This document shows positions 51,918 to 64,000 of a stretch of 64,000 nucleotides of DNA, in pieces. Both the position numbers and the translations under genes were made by a program. Under the pieces are notes generated by a model, which was given only the letters and a program-made list of their open reading frames with translations, had not been told where the DNA came from and did not search any database. The DNA is from Malurus cyaneus samueli (Eukaryota > Chordata > Aves > Passeriformes > Maluridae): contig CM019237.1 in the NCBI GenBank assembly GCA_009741485.1, positions 44,650,228 to 44,714,227 of the forward strand, in the 5' to 3' direction. Within the stretch, counting starts at the first letter, position 1. Every line of letters starts with the position of its first letter.

Positions 51918-54900
51918 GGTGCTTTTTTCTTTAAAAATACAAGTATACAGAAAGGGAGCAGACTTCAATGAATTGGCAAAGAAACTTAAACTGAGGAGCA
52001 TCTGCCTGTTAACATGTTGCTTGTTACTGTCACTTAAACTGGAGGAACTGTCTTTGAAAATAATAGACTTCCTTAATGGTAGCTCTTTTATGATTCACAT
52101 CTGCTCATTTGAAAGTGTAAAAACACCTAGATGTTTACAGAGATTGAGAGGGATTACGTGCTCTGGGGAGTTGTCCCTCACTTTTTTCCTCATTTGCACC
52201 ATTTCTTTAAAGATACTTGCGGCATGGGGTGCTTATCTTCGATGAAAAGCCTGTTCCATCAGGCCAGCACCCCTGGAGGCAGCCGAAGATTACCAGGCTG
52301 TCTGAAACTTCGGAGTCAGGTTATTGTCTTATCTCTGTATTGTTGTCTGCTGGTTTTATTCTCCGGATAGTAACGAAAGCCACACATGAGTCATGGTTTC
52401 CCCGTAGCTCTGCCACCCACCTGTAACATGAGTAAGGACTACCCGGGTAGGGAGTTCTCAGTTTGAATTGCAATTTCTACACTAGAAGCAGTAGTAATGC
52501 TGTTTAATGAGGAAGAAATTCTCAGAAGTACAAAAAGTAATGTTCCAAGATTTCCTCTTGCTCAGGGTTTCTCTTGTGGGTGCTGATCTAGGACAAGACT
52601 TAGGCAGACTTAGGCAGGCTGTTAGCTAGACAAGCCTTAGTCACTTGCCAGAGTGGTATTTTCTAGTTTCTAATAAAATATAAATATTGTAATAATTAAA
52701 GTTATTTTTTGAACTACTGTAATATATTTAAAATTATAGTTACTGGCCAGGCAGCAACAGTCAAGCAACGTTCATCCTTCAAAAAAGGAGAATTTAATGT
52801 AATAACACATATGTACATGGCAAAGCAACCTTCTAGAAGTTACAGACATAAAACATAATATTTGGCTGTGACCTTGTTTTTATTATTTGTTCCTTCTCTC
52901 ACTTTCAGACTGATTTTACCAAAACTCCAATTTCCTAACCAAGTTTTTTAATGCCTCTCAGCACTTTGGAAACTTTTACTTATATAAGTTCCACACCTAG
53001 GTAAGTGCACATTATCACAGACAGCTGAGGGTGATTGCATAAACAAATTACCACATTTTTAACATTCATATAAGCTTATGATCAGAACAGTCAGAAGCAT
53101 ACGTTACATGTGCAGTTTAGCATTTTCATACTTCCATGATTTTTTTTCCAAGCCAAATTGCCTTCAAAAAAGCAAAGCACATATTTATCACTGAGAATTA
53201 ACTACATACCGAACTTGCAGATTCAACACAAAGCTGCTTTTGCTTTGCCACAGCATTAAAAATAGCATCTGAAAAATTACATATGAAAAATTATTTTCCA
53301 TACATGAATAATTTAAATAGATAATTGAAATTTTATAAAACTAATTCTCTCCGCCTCAAGTTGTATTTTGAGAAGACATATGAAATGGGAACATTTTTGA
53401 GCATAGTAAAACAAGTGTAGAATAGCAGCAATAGAAGTGTCAAGTTTAAGAATAGAGTGGACGCTACATATCTGAAATGCTTGTGAAAACAAGTTACATT
53501 TTCTGTAGAAGTTCTATTTCAAATATAATTTTTTTGACCTTAAAAGATTTACCATGACATTGGTAAGTAATTGTACAGTCTACTCTTACTGGAACACTTC
53601 CTCACCGTTTTAAGAGACTGAATTATTCTCAATGTCTTGCTGATTTCTGGTCTTTCACAGGACTTAGCGTTTCACAAATCTGAAAATATCTTGCCTCAAA
53701 TGCTTGTGTGAGCGAGGCAAGTCACGCTCAGAGGTGGTGCAAGGGGAGGAAGGGGGAAGTGGAAAAAACCAGTACTTTAGCAGCAGTCTGGTAGTTCTGC
53801 AAGGCCCATCACATTAATGGATAGGTGGGAAGAGAAAACAGTAGAGAAGAAGAATGTGCAGAATGAAAAGTGGACACAGTGATAAAACTTGTTTGAGAAT
53901 AACTGACTAAACTGAGTAGGGGATCTTGTAAAACTTGCCTCAGAAATTACTTTGTTGTGACCGGAAAATTGATCTTCTGCCTTTAGTGGTGGGGAAAACC
54001 ACCACAGTTTTATACAAATAACCAGCTTCTCAGTTTGTCAGTAACGACTAATAAGTTTAGCACATGTAGCATCATGAACAAGTTAGACAATAGTAAGACT
54101 GAATTGGCAGAATAAAAACATTAGGATAATGACCAGTATGGGAATATACCAGGCAGTTTATGATTTGGTTTATTTAATTTTTGTAGCATTTTCTTAGAGA
54201 CAGCTTTCACACATGGCTTCATGAGACACAATGACATCATGTGATATGGGTTAATTCACCAGCTCTGCAAAGTAAGATAGTTTTGTCACATAATGGCTCT
54301 CCATATAATGGCCTCACCCATTAATGTAAGGCAAGAAAAAGACTACAAGTAGCTTTAGAGTAGGCAGGCATAAGGATCCCATCATGCTTAAGAAGGACAA
54401 AATCATCAAGGAAAATTGTAGCTGTTACCATGAGTAATGTAGCAATACAATCCTGGAATCGAAGCATGATTCTTTTCTACATGATGTAAACAATGTGAAC
54501 ATTATTACATGTATTCTTAAAATATTATCTCATATAATTCTGCACTGTTGCATGTGTTTTTTCACAGAACTGACCACATGGAAGTTGCTTACAATGCTCA
54601 AGGAGCAGATAGTGGAGTCTAAGGTTCATCACTCATCTCCAACAAACAGCTTGAAGTGTGGCTTAAGGATTACAAAAAACGATGCAATTCCTAAGTTCAT
54701 GGAAGTGCAATTCAGACACAACAGCATATATAGTATCCTACTTTTTAGTCATGGATTCAGCAGAATCACTACTAACTATCAGATAGTATATTTCTTGTTC
54801 AAATAACTGGAGACCGGAGGTCTTGAAGATCTATTGTAAAAACATTTTAAAAAGCATTATTTATTGTACTGCATTATTTTAAATTCTCCTAAAGAATTAC

Positions 54901-57859
54901 CAAGAATAATACAATGTGGAGCAACTAAGCACAATTCAATGTGTAAGCATAAATTTAAACTGAAGTTCTCTTTTTATTTGAAGATTACACTGTGTTCTCA
55001 AAAGTCACAGCTCTTACTAAATGTAGATTTTATTTTTAAATCTATACATTGACACTAGTATAATTCATCAGTTAAGCAGCCATCAGTCATCACTAACAGA
55101 ATGTTTTGGGGGTCCTGGAAATATGGAGGATCCAACATAGCCCTTGATGACCCAGATATAGCTGTAAAACAGCACTAATAAATAGCTACAGAGAAACAGC
55201 CTAGTAATTAGTGAGGAGGAGATACTCATGCAGAGTGATCTGCATAAGCTGGAAAACTGAGCCAATTTGAACAAAATGTATTTCTGTAGAACAAAAGGTA
55301 GGCTGTCTCCTCCAAAGGACAGACTGTATCCTGGAAAATAGAAGTTCTGAAAAAACCCTAAATATCACGTCACAGTCAAGAAGCAGTTTAATGCAAGGAG
55401 TCTAGGAAACACCTTTACTGGTAACACTTCCATACAATTATCTACTTATTCAATGACCATATGAATAGATTGAAAGGGAAATCTGGAAGTGAAACTTAAG
55501 AAAGAGTGAGTGGAAATTACTTCTGGAGATAATACAGAGGAGAAAAGTGATGACTGAGGCACGGACTCCATGTTGGCATGTGAATACCTTTATTGCACGA
55601 TAGTAAATTCCTTATATGTCGTAAATCAACCTGGAAGTAATTCTACACTACAACACACTCCAATCAATTATTTTGTCTCAGAATATTGCCTTTTATGGTA
55701 CTAGATAAACAATACCTTTTACAGTAGCAAAGCAGTATTCTTTTAGTCTCTCGTGAACTGGTGGTTACAAACTCTTCTCACAGCCTACCCACTTCACTCG
55801 TGATCAGTTATGTGTACTAATTCCAAGCTTCTTCCACACCAAGGACAGAAGATAGGCCTGACTTTCAAGGTCTGTTGTTCTGTTACCGCTACCAATGTTC
55901 TGTAACCCTACAGAAAAATGGTTGAAGAATAAACCAATGGGCAAAATCTAGATATTTAATGTATACATAGCTCCCATATAGCGAAGCTACATGTAGCAAG
56001 AGCTACATATGTAATTGTTCACTTTTTGTCTGACTACTTAATAGTCAAGTTCCCCATTCACACTTAAACAGTCTTCTTATAAAGACCAATCAGCCAGCTT
56101 TAAGCTGAGGGAACCACATAAACCTAAATGCCTGCTACAGTCCAGAGCTGGAACGTGATATGACTTTTCTTTCACAGTGAACTTGCACCTCCAGTTTAAT
56201 TCACTTAGATGTTGTTGTTATAGCTGTTACTCAGGTACTAACAAATTTAATTCAAGGCTGACTTTCTTATCAGGAATGGGTTAGCACCCAACTAAAAGCA
56301 GTTACATGCTGTCTGGGGTTTGGCTTTCTCTGCTAGTCACTGTCAAATGATTGCTAACACAGTACCTTTTATTCATTCTCTGTATCTTATTTTTCTCTGC
56401 TTATTCAGAGTATAAGAAATAAGTGTAATTTCCATACTCTTCTTTGAAATTATAATGATGTAGCAATTCCTTTCTGCCTTAGTCTTCCTTTCACTACATT
56501 AACGGAAGTACCACTGTTTCAATTTTATATTCACTTACTCCTGACCCAACAGATTTACCCATTCCCCAACTCTGCACATGTGTTCTTCACTGCATCCTTG
56601 TTCTATCAGGTCATATGTTTTGCTCCACATCTACCTTCACTCCTAGCCATCTTATTTAGAATACCTTGACTCCTTAAATTTTCACAGTTTAGGGATTTAG
56701 GGAAATTGACAGGGATAAAATTTTGTTTATCTGTTCTTTACTACTTTTCGTTTCTGTATCAGCTAAGACAACTACTCATCTTTGTAGTATGACCCCAGTT
56801 TAAACAATGGAACACACTTTCTAGATGTTTTTCTAAGATAAAATAAACACCAGTATTTCAGTACTTTTCTTGTTCTGCATTTTAATGGTACCTACAGATC
56901 TGTTCTATTAACAAGACCTAAATGCTAGAACAGTATGTAAAACACCTTATCTCATCACTACTCAAGGCAAATTACCCTGCAGTACCCTGTTACATTTTAA
57001 ATAATAAAAGCTATTACCACTCAATAAAATGCACTGAGCTAAACCCCACATTATTTAGCATATCAAATGTGACATTATAAAGTAAATACAGTAAATAAAG
57101 GTGTAAATAAAAACTTATTCACTGGTCACAGACAAAAGAATTTAAAATTGGCCTCCAAGCCCTTACGTTGCAAAACCATCACACTTATTCCAGAAGATTC
57201 AACCAACATGTAAAATGGTGTGTAATGGATTTGGATGCTCTTCAGCTCTCCTGCAGGTTAAGCTTCAATAAAGGGAGTAATTAGATGCATTTAACATCTG
57301 CTACAAAGCCACCAACATGATTTTTTTAAGCTTTGTACCAAGATTCATAATTGTATTCCCAATCTGTTTCCAAGTTAATTAAACTAAGATGGAGAAAAAA
57401 ATGCTGTTTTCAAGTGGAAAGTGTTTTGTAACTGTTTTCAGTGAAAATACTGTTCCTTTCACACCTCTTTGGAATGAGTATAACATTGCCCCTGCTGAAA
57501 GGCTTTTTGTTGCTAGTGTGATGGATCAGTTTCTAGATGTAAATGCAAGTAACCACAATTATCAAAGTACTTCTAGACACCTGAACGATTATACCCACAT
57601 TTTTTGCTTGAAGCAGTAAAACCAGACATGTTATATTGCAGAAAGGTGTGCATGTTCCATATACACCCAGATGCCTTAGTTTCAGCTAACTACCATAAGA
57701 TCAGGACGAAGGTCATTGGCTTGCCTTTGACTGATGAAATGAATGTGCACTTAACAACCAGCCAAAAACCTGCTCTTTTCCATAGCAAAATGAATATACT
57801 ATTTGCATACTATTCAATTTTTGCAGTATGAAGTAACACAGACCAATCAGACATTCAAC

Positions 57860-58519
57860 TGTAGATTCAAATAAGAGCTTTAATCAATGCACAGGCAGTA
57901 GAGAATATGGTATTCTGGATTCCCCTCAAAAGATAAAAAAGTACTTTAGTATTTTAAAAATTTATAAAATATAAAGTTTCCTTTTACAAATGATATACAA
58001 ATGTTTTTTACTACCACATGTATAACACATTTTTATGTTACAACTGTTGCCTTCTTTTAGAATTATGTATTCCCTGAACTGTTCCCCTTAAAAAACAGAT
58101 GAGTATAATAAATCCAAAAGTATAATGAATATTTGCTCATGACATTGGTAAATGCTGAAGAAAATGATTCAAAAGATCTTTTTATCCATCAGGTTGCTAA
58201 ATTAAAGAGATTTCTCACTTGAACTATATTAGAATGAATAAATGTTTTGAGTGCTAAATTTCAAAGTGAGATTGAACAGTACAGTCAGTCAAATAAGTGC
58301 AATGGAAAAAGTACCAATAAAGTTTTAATTAAAAGAAAACCCAACTTGCTCAATGTTTTGAATTTCACTCTGGAACCTCTTTCTCAGCCAGGTCAACCTC
58401 CTTGAATGTTTGAAGTCCTGTAAACAAGGAGGTACCCAGAATGCACAGGAGAAACCAAGATCTTGTTTTGCAGCCGGCCATAGAGTAGCAACTGACCTGG
58501 TTCATTTTGTGACACTACC
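57860..58519 (-). other. IFT56: IFT56 3'UTR (proposed extent)
   Basis: No AATAAA occurs on the gene strand near the stop. ATTAAA variants do, at 58323-58328 and at 57879-57884. The second is followed by a GT-rich element (TGGTCTGTGTTAC, about 57836-57848) and is the better candidate, giving a 3'UTR of roughly 650 nt. A short form ending near 58300 is equally possible. Confidence 0.4.
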
Positions 58520-58631
58520 TTAAACAGGGACTCTGTTCTCTTTGGCCCACTTTTTCATGATGCGAACAATGTATTCTACTTGAGAATTACCAGTGCTCTT
58601 CAGAAGGTGCAGTACTTCCCGCAGAGTCTCT
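58520..58631 (-). CDS. IFT56: IFT56 last coding exon and stop
   Basis: 112 coding nt after acceptor CACCTTTGTAG|AGAGAC. It completes the split Lys, then reads [20 protein letters not shown] and [16 protein letters not shown], with TAA at 58522-58520. Confidence 0.95.
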
Positions 58632-61600
58632 CTACAAAGGTGAAAAGCAAAGTTTTAAGTGAGGGTTAGACGCAAGTGATACAACAAACTACCCACATCA
58701 AACTATTTCACAAAACATGAGCCCTCCGAGACAGAGAGGTACGTTCATCTGCTGTGCAAGAGTAGCTTAAAATGCACAGATGAGATCCTAGAGACAAAAA
58801 AAGCAACCAACAAAAACTTGTATACAATTGTACAGAAGTTAAAAGTAAAAAAAAAAACCCAAAACCCACAGCAAATGGTAACTAATGTGTGCACCTGTGT
58901 ATTTATATATATACCCGCACTCTTGCAAAATAGTTCCCCAGAATGAACCAAACTTTAAAAAAACCCCAACTTTAATGTAATTTGCTAGCCTTTAGTATGG
59001 CAACATCTAGCTTACTGCTGCCAAAGCACTTACACATAACACAATAGACATAAACACAAATAACATGGAAATCAACATTCCTAGCAGGATAAAATTATTA
59101 TTAAATCTATATAAATCCTGCTGCAGTTTGCCAGGTTCTTAGTTTACAGTAAGAACGTGATGGTATATTTTGAAAAACAGGCAAGCTATGTGTAGTTTAC
59201 TGCATCTGCTACAGTGATTGCTGAAAGGACATGTGAAAGGTAGAGTAGTTAATAAGATTATTCCAGCAGAGAAGTGAATAGAAGGAAGGTGTAGAAGCCA
59301 AGATACACACCTACCAGTCATGTAGGAAACAGCAGCTTTGGCCAGAGGACAATGGCCATCTGGCATCACTGCAGAGTATTCACAAGGGAGCAGTTCTTGC
59401 TACTCTCTCTTATTCCCCATCCAGTGAAATGGGCCGAAAAAAAAATTATCAGTAACACAGATGATTTCCTTTAAGCTTTCAGCAAGTAAGTATACTTGTC
59501 TGACATGGTCAGTGTCTTCAGAAGGCAAATTTTAATGAAAGCACGGTCTCATCTACTCATTGTTTAAAGAAATTATGTCCTTCATCTAGTGTTCAGTAAA
59601 TGTTTCCTTAGTTCTGTTCTACACACCTGAAAATGTCATGTGGCAATTTTCCATTCTTATGCTGTCAATATGAAATGAGGTTGTTTTTTTCCCAGTTCAT
59701 GAACATACAACTACATTTATAACCTAGCTTTTCCTAGTATGATAATTAATGTATTTTGGTATTTTATAGTTCATAACACTAGCTGATAAAGTATTCTCCA
59801 TCATATATTCTACAACTGTTGGCATGGAAAATACACTTCAAGTTGAAGACTGCATATGGAACTTCTGGCCAGAGTGTCTATTTTCTGAAGGTCAATAAAG
59901 AACTGGAAGATGATATGTAGTCCTAAAGATGAGATTATGATTCTGGCTTACAGGTAGCTGAAAATAGGAAAAGAGCAAAATAAATTCTAATACAACATGG
60001 AATACTCACTTTGCTTCTCGGCCAGCTAAGATCATTTGAAATACACCCACACAAGCACCTCTCTTGCCTTCCCAATATTCAGGATTATTGTCCAGTCTCT
60101 CCAGAACATCAAATGCTTTGGCTGAATAGTAAAACTGACGCATCTGCATAGAAAGTGAAAGATTATTCCTGTCCACCTTTCAGATGGGGATTAAAAACAC
60201 TGAGCTCAGTTTTCTGAAATCAGCAGTAAGTTGTAGAAGCAATGTGCACTTGCCTGTTTTTCTGCAGACAGCAAGTGACACAGGACATTTCAGATGGGGA
60301 AATGAGGATATAACGGGTGGTATGGTAACCTTTTTTTTTTTTTGCCGTGTCCTTATCTAGTGTCTTACCAATTATACCAAAGCCTTTGACATAATATCAG
60401 CCTCAAACTAGTTCAGACATTTGAAAATGAAACCACATTTCCTCATGTAGACGTGGTCACTTTTTTTTTTTTATCTTCTGGCTTTACTTAATTTTTTTCT
60501 TCACTGTTACAGTACCGTACAAAAGAAAATCAGTGACTCCATAATCCAAAATTTTCCTTAGCACAGGAAAATCCAGTGTGTATCTTTTCTTCCTCAGGTT
60601 CTCTCTTGTAATTGTAAACCAGAATTAAGTTGCTTGGCAACAGTCAATGCAAATAGAGTGACCACACTGACTAAGGCTTTTGAAGTCAGCATCTCTTGTG
60701 GGCTATATGAGTGTTCTCCACTTGGGGCAAGCCCTGAACAGCAATGTTGTTTGTGACTAGCATCTTCCCGTGAGAGAGCACAGAAGGCAGACTGAGCACA
60801 AACTCCTATCCTTTGGTAGCTGGAAGCCTGCAGAGAAAAAAGTGAAGGCTGTGGCAGCTACATTTGGAAACTTTAGTCAAGAGAAATACTGGTATTACAG
60901 AATGAGTAATAATTCTCTTCCCTTCACATAAATGTTGATTTTTGATATTGGTCACTGACAAACACTTGATGGGAATAAAGACAGTGAGTACGAACAGTAT
61001 CAGATGTGTCAGCTAAAAAGAAAAATTTGAATACTGTTGTATCCAAATTTGTATCTGATGTAGTTCTATTAAGCACATACAGGTTTAATGTTCTCCTTCT
61101 ATTTGACATAAAAGTAGGAAATGCTTCACACCAAGTCATGAGCTGTTTCCCGTATGGACAAGATGGACTATTGCATAAAAAGCAGCAAGAAATTAGCCAG
61201 AAGTCCTGCATCCCAGCTTCCTCACTGAACAACTTCGATCAGAATAGACAGAATAGATGCATAGATGCATCCAGCTGCACCAAGTCTCAGGACACTGTTG
61301 ACCTTGCTCCATCCAAACACATCCTGTTTTCAGTTGAGCAAAGCCTAATGCAACTGCCTTCTTAAGTTACACCTCTGGTGCTGTCTGTGGACTTCCAAAA
61401 CAATGCAATGCTTCAAAAACAACTGAGAAATGCCACATAAATTCAAACAACATGGATCTTGCCATTTCGTGGAAGAGGTAGAAAAACTGCTCCTGTAGAA
61501 AGACAGATTATAATACTAAAGTAACAATTGTGGAGCAGTCATTTATGGCCATATGTAGATACATAATTGGCTGGAAAAATTAATTATGCAAATGTAGCTT

Positions 61601-62440
61601 TTAAGAGCTCTAGATAAATCCAAAAAGTGGAGCTGCTTCTCCTCTTCAGGACAAGAAGGTTTTGAGAAGAATTTAGACAAAGCAATCAATCGATTTAAGT
61701 GAGACTTGAAATGGTCTAGAGAGAGATTTTGCATGAGGTTTGATTGTCAACTTGCTCTCACAAATTGCATCTTTAGGGAAACACCAGAGGCATAGCCACT
61801 TGCTGGGGCAACAAGACTTTTATGGTGAGATGGTAACTGAGTACTTGAGGATGTACAAGAGACAATTATTTCAATTTTATAAAAATGCTTTTGAGATCAT
61901 AAGGAGTATCTCCCATTGCCATTACAAGCTTTAAGGAAAACATAATACAGTCCTGACCAAAAAAAAGGAAAAAAGAAAAAAGGAAAAAAGGAGGCATGAG
62001 GCTCCTCACTGAATCTATGCTAGGTTTTTTTCCTTACAAGGTTTTTTTTGTCATTTCTACCCATAATGAATCCCTAGTAGAAGAAGACATTGTAATCATT
62101 ATTGATAGTTCAGTATTCAGTAATTTACCAACATTTTAATCAATGGGTTCTCTATCAAAAAGACATGTAGGTTAAAATACTAATCCTTGCCAGCTCATTC
62201 ACATTATCAGACACCCTGCTGTTATAAAAGAAAGTTCACTTGTGATGACAATGATAAAAGTATCCAAAAAATGATTGTTGGTTCAAACCCTGAATTAACA
62301 TGTCCTACACCAAGCTCTAAAGATAAAACTCACTTTGTAACAATCATTTGCAATGAGCTGCAATAGGTTAAAGGAGTCCCCTGAGGTCTCCATCTTCAGA
62401 TAGAGTTTCCAGGCCAGCTGTGGTTTCTTATTCACAATGT
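58520..62440 (-). CDS. IFT56: Intraflagellar transport protein 56 (TTC26), C-terminal 117 residues; partial, continues beyond the right edge
   Basis: Three exons in phase give about 117 residues of the C-terminus of a protein usually about 550 long: [100 protein letters not shown] and a basic end finishing [11 protein letters not shown]. This is the conserved tetratricopeptide-like C-terminus of IFT56/TTC26. Family knowledge: IFT56 is a peripheral subunit of the IFT-B complex, needed for delivery of specific cargoes such as motility proteins and for normal ciliogenesis. The upstream exons lie to the right of 64000. The neighbour UBN2 follows on the same strand about 10 kb downstream, the same order as in human. 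Confidence 0.95.
58632..60009 (-). other. IFT56: Last intron of IFT56, no gene seen
   Basis: 1378 bp with canonical GT-AG ends. Nothing beyond short A-runs near 58848 and 59438. Confidence 0.7.
60010..60143 (-). CDS. IFT56: IFT56 second-last coding exon
   Basis: 134 nt, phase 0 to 2. Acceptor TTTCTATGCAG|ATGCGT, donor AA|GTGAGT. It encodes [20 protein letters not shown] then [17 protein letters not shown] and ILAGREA plus a split Lys. The leading ATG is internal. Confidence 0.95.
60144..62333 (-). other. IFT56: IFT56 intron, no gene seen
   Basis: 2190 bp between the third-last and second-last coding exons. It contains T-runs near 60330 and 60462 and a purine-only tract at 61958-61990 made of AAAAAAGG-like units. 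No further exon is recognised. Confidence 0.7.
61958..61990. repeat. Purine tract of AAAAAAGG-like units
   Basis: About 33 bp with no pyrimidine, made of A-runs separated by G or GG. A simple-sequence repeat in an IFT56 intron. Confidence 0.8.
62334..62440 (-). CDS. IFT56: IFT56 third-last coding exon
   Basis: 107 nt. Acceptor TTGTTGTTGCAG|ACATTG, donor AAA|GTGAGT. It starts with two bases of a split codon (probably Tyr, TA-C type as in the family's CYI-NKKP) and ends in phase 0. It encodes [20 protein letters not shown] then [15 protein letters not shown]. Confidence 0.94.
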
Positions 62441-64000
62441 CTGCAACAACAAAAAAAAGAGCTGAAATTGTGAAAAGAACATGCCATGCACAATATTCAG
62501 TGGCAGATGAACAGATATTCCTGCATTTCTTTGTTTAATGTAAAAGCATGCTTCAGCCATGAGCTTGAGGCTGGGAAAGGAAACTTGTCCTTATCTTCTG
62601 CCTTACTAATGATAACAACCAATTCAATAGAGAATACAGATGTCAAAAGGAATAATTACATTAATTTATATTTTACAGACACAGCAATAAGAACAACTCT
62701 CATGATTTCAGATGTGATTAAGGAACAGAATGGAAAGTATCAGAGAATGTTTTTATGCAGGACAATGAACTATGGCAATCCATTTAAACGGTAAGATTTA
62801 GGATTACGTGCTCTTACACCCAACAAGATTTTAATGGGCACCAAACAGATCTTTAATACTTGGTGTCACCTTAGTCTAAAATTTAATTCCCATGATACAT
62901 AACAAATTACATCGAGAGGGCAGAGGCTGAAGCCTTCTCATTATGCATTTACTAGAAAAAGTGTTTCTAAATTCCTGAGATCCTGTGCTGGTTTTAAATT
63001 TGCTTATACAACTAGAATTTTTCATTGATCTTTAACTCTAAACTGCTTAATTAGAAAGAAATTAATCTGAATCTTCCATGTCAGTGAGTAGAAATTCTAC
63101 TAGGGTATTTAAACACAAGGGTACTATTTCCTGATGATAAGAAGCCATTCTCTTGAATCTGAGGTTGGTATTCACAATTCCAGGCTCATTCAAACACTGT
63201 GAGAAAAGGAAATTAAGTTTTCCTTTCTTTTTCAAGTCTTAACAGCTGCTCAGAGAGTACCTGGCTATTCACACATGGACCACATTTGTGCTCTTTCAAA
63301 ACAGGGACTGTTTAGCTTGTTTTATCTGTCCCCACTGTATCTATACTTATGTTGCAGGTAGCATGGGTGATATTCAACAATAAACAAGTAACACCAAATC
63401 ACAGAATTTATAGACATTTCTTGTTTAGGAGGCAGCAAGATATCAAATCAGAGTTATCTCTCATCAGCTCCAGATACCATATACAGTGGCAAACAGCCAA
63501 TTCTCAATTTTCCAACACCGATCTACCTAGAGCAATGCAGTTCTGTCCTAATCCAATGGTTTTTTTTTACTTGCTCTTCAAGAAGAATTTGATACAAATA
63601 GTGCTATAACACTAAAAAAAAATCACATTCCGTCATGCAAAAAAAGACAAAAAGATGCATCTCTGGTACTTTTTGTTCCTTGGAAATATTTCAGCATTGA
63701 ACTGTTTACAACTCAATCCCTAATTGTACTCTGACATTAATGTATTCTAATATGATATGTTAGTAATTTACATACTTGACACAAAAAGATAAATATACTC
63801 ATCATTCCCATTAAAAAAAAATAAAGCATTCATATATAAAACACTCAAACACAACCAGGTACTGCAGCTTAATTAAAAAGGAAATAAACTGGCACATCCT
63901 AAAATAGAATCATAGACAGGCATCCCTAAATGTGCCTGTCTGGAAAGAACATGTTAAGAAATGTTTATTACATTTGCAATATGGCATAACATCCCCAAAC
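62441..64000 (-). other. IFT56: IFT56 intron running off the window
   Basis: No preceding IFT56 exon (expected to encode a segment ending near ...LARC) is found before the window edge, so this is probably all intron. A short hairpin (AGACAGGCA / TGCCTGTCT, 10-base loop) lies at 63914-63941, next to ATAGAATCATAGA, which faintly resembles the end of a CR1 copy. Confidence 0.6.

Larger units (their letters stand above)
48851..57859. other. Intergenic region between IFT56 and UBN2
   Basis: About 9 kb of AT-rich DNA. It contains a CR1 copy (51440-51760) and the alternating GT/GC/CA tract (51871-51917). No convincing exon on either strand; the open frames are short and match nothing I know. An AATAAA on the minus strand at 55589-55594 could serve a longer IFT56 transcript, but there is no supporting evidence. 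Confidence 0.6.

Noticed and set aside
63181..63206. Possible further IFT56 exon after a CTCACAG acceptor on the minus strand
   Set aside because: The translation (CLNEPGIVNTN...) does not match the expected IFT56 segment that precedes the NKKP motif, and no good donor follows.
1..64000. CRISPR arrays, operons, ribosome-binding sites, tRNA or rRNA genes
   Set aside because: This is nuclear vertebrate DNA. I saw no regularly spaced repeats of CRISPR type and no cloverleaf or rRNA-like sequence; small RNA genes cannot be excluded by eye.

Overview
The window is ordinary nuclear DNA from a vertebrate, most likely a bird and probably a neoavian or songbird. The reasons are AT-rich intron-split genes with GT-AG splice sites, CR1 retrotransposon tails of the avian type (ending in repeats of ATTCTATGA), and a solo endogenous-retrovirus LTR of the avian 'TGTGGTGGTTTTAC...CAACA' style. 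The bird assignment is inference from the repeats. The gene identities rest on translated exons.

Layout. Both genes lie on the minus strand, so they read from right to left. At the right edge (58520-62440 plus a short 3'UTR) are the last three coding exons of IFT56 (also called TTC26), an intraflagellar-transport protein. Then comes about 9-10 kb of intergenic DNA (about 48.9-57.9 kb) with one CR1 copy and a striking GT/GC/CA alternating tract. A strong CpG island (about 47.5-48.85 kb) holds the promoter and first exon of UBN2. UBN2 (ubinuclein-2, a histone H3.3 chaperone subunit) fills 4070-48301. I could follow it through 17 coding exons, all with GT-AG boundaries and compatible phases. They sum to 3960 nt, or 1319 residues plus a stop codon. 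The left 4 kb is most simply the UBN2 3'UTR and possibly the DNA beyond it. The order IFT56 then UBN2, head to tail, matches the order I know from human 7q34.

Inside UBN2, exons 2-4 carry the HIRA-binding Hpc2-related domain, exons 6-12 the middle (ubinuclein) domain, and exon 14 is a single 1539-nt exon for the Ser/Pro-rich C-terminal region. Intron 5 contains the best-defined mobile element: a 1235-bp solo LTR in antisense orientation, bounded by a perfect 5-bp duplication (GTAAG) and containing a five-copy 39-bp minisatellite. That minisatellite creates long but spurious open frames on both strands.

I see no operon, CRISPR array, tRNA, rRNA or novel multi-gene system. The points that deserve a second look are the LTR as a possible antisense promoter, the block of phase-symmetric exons that could be skipped in UBN2, the CGG repeat and in-frame open extension just upstream of the UBN2 start, and the Z-DNA/cruciform-prone tract at 51.87 kb.
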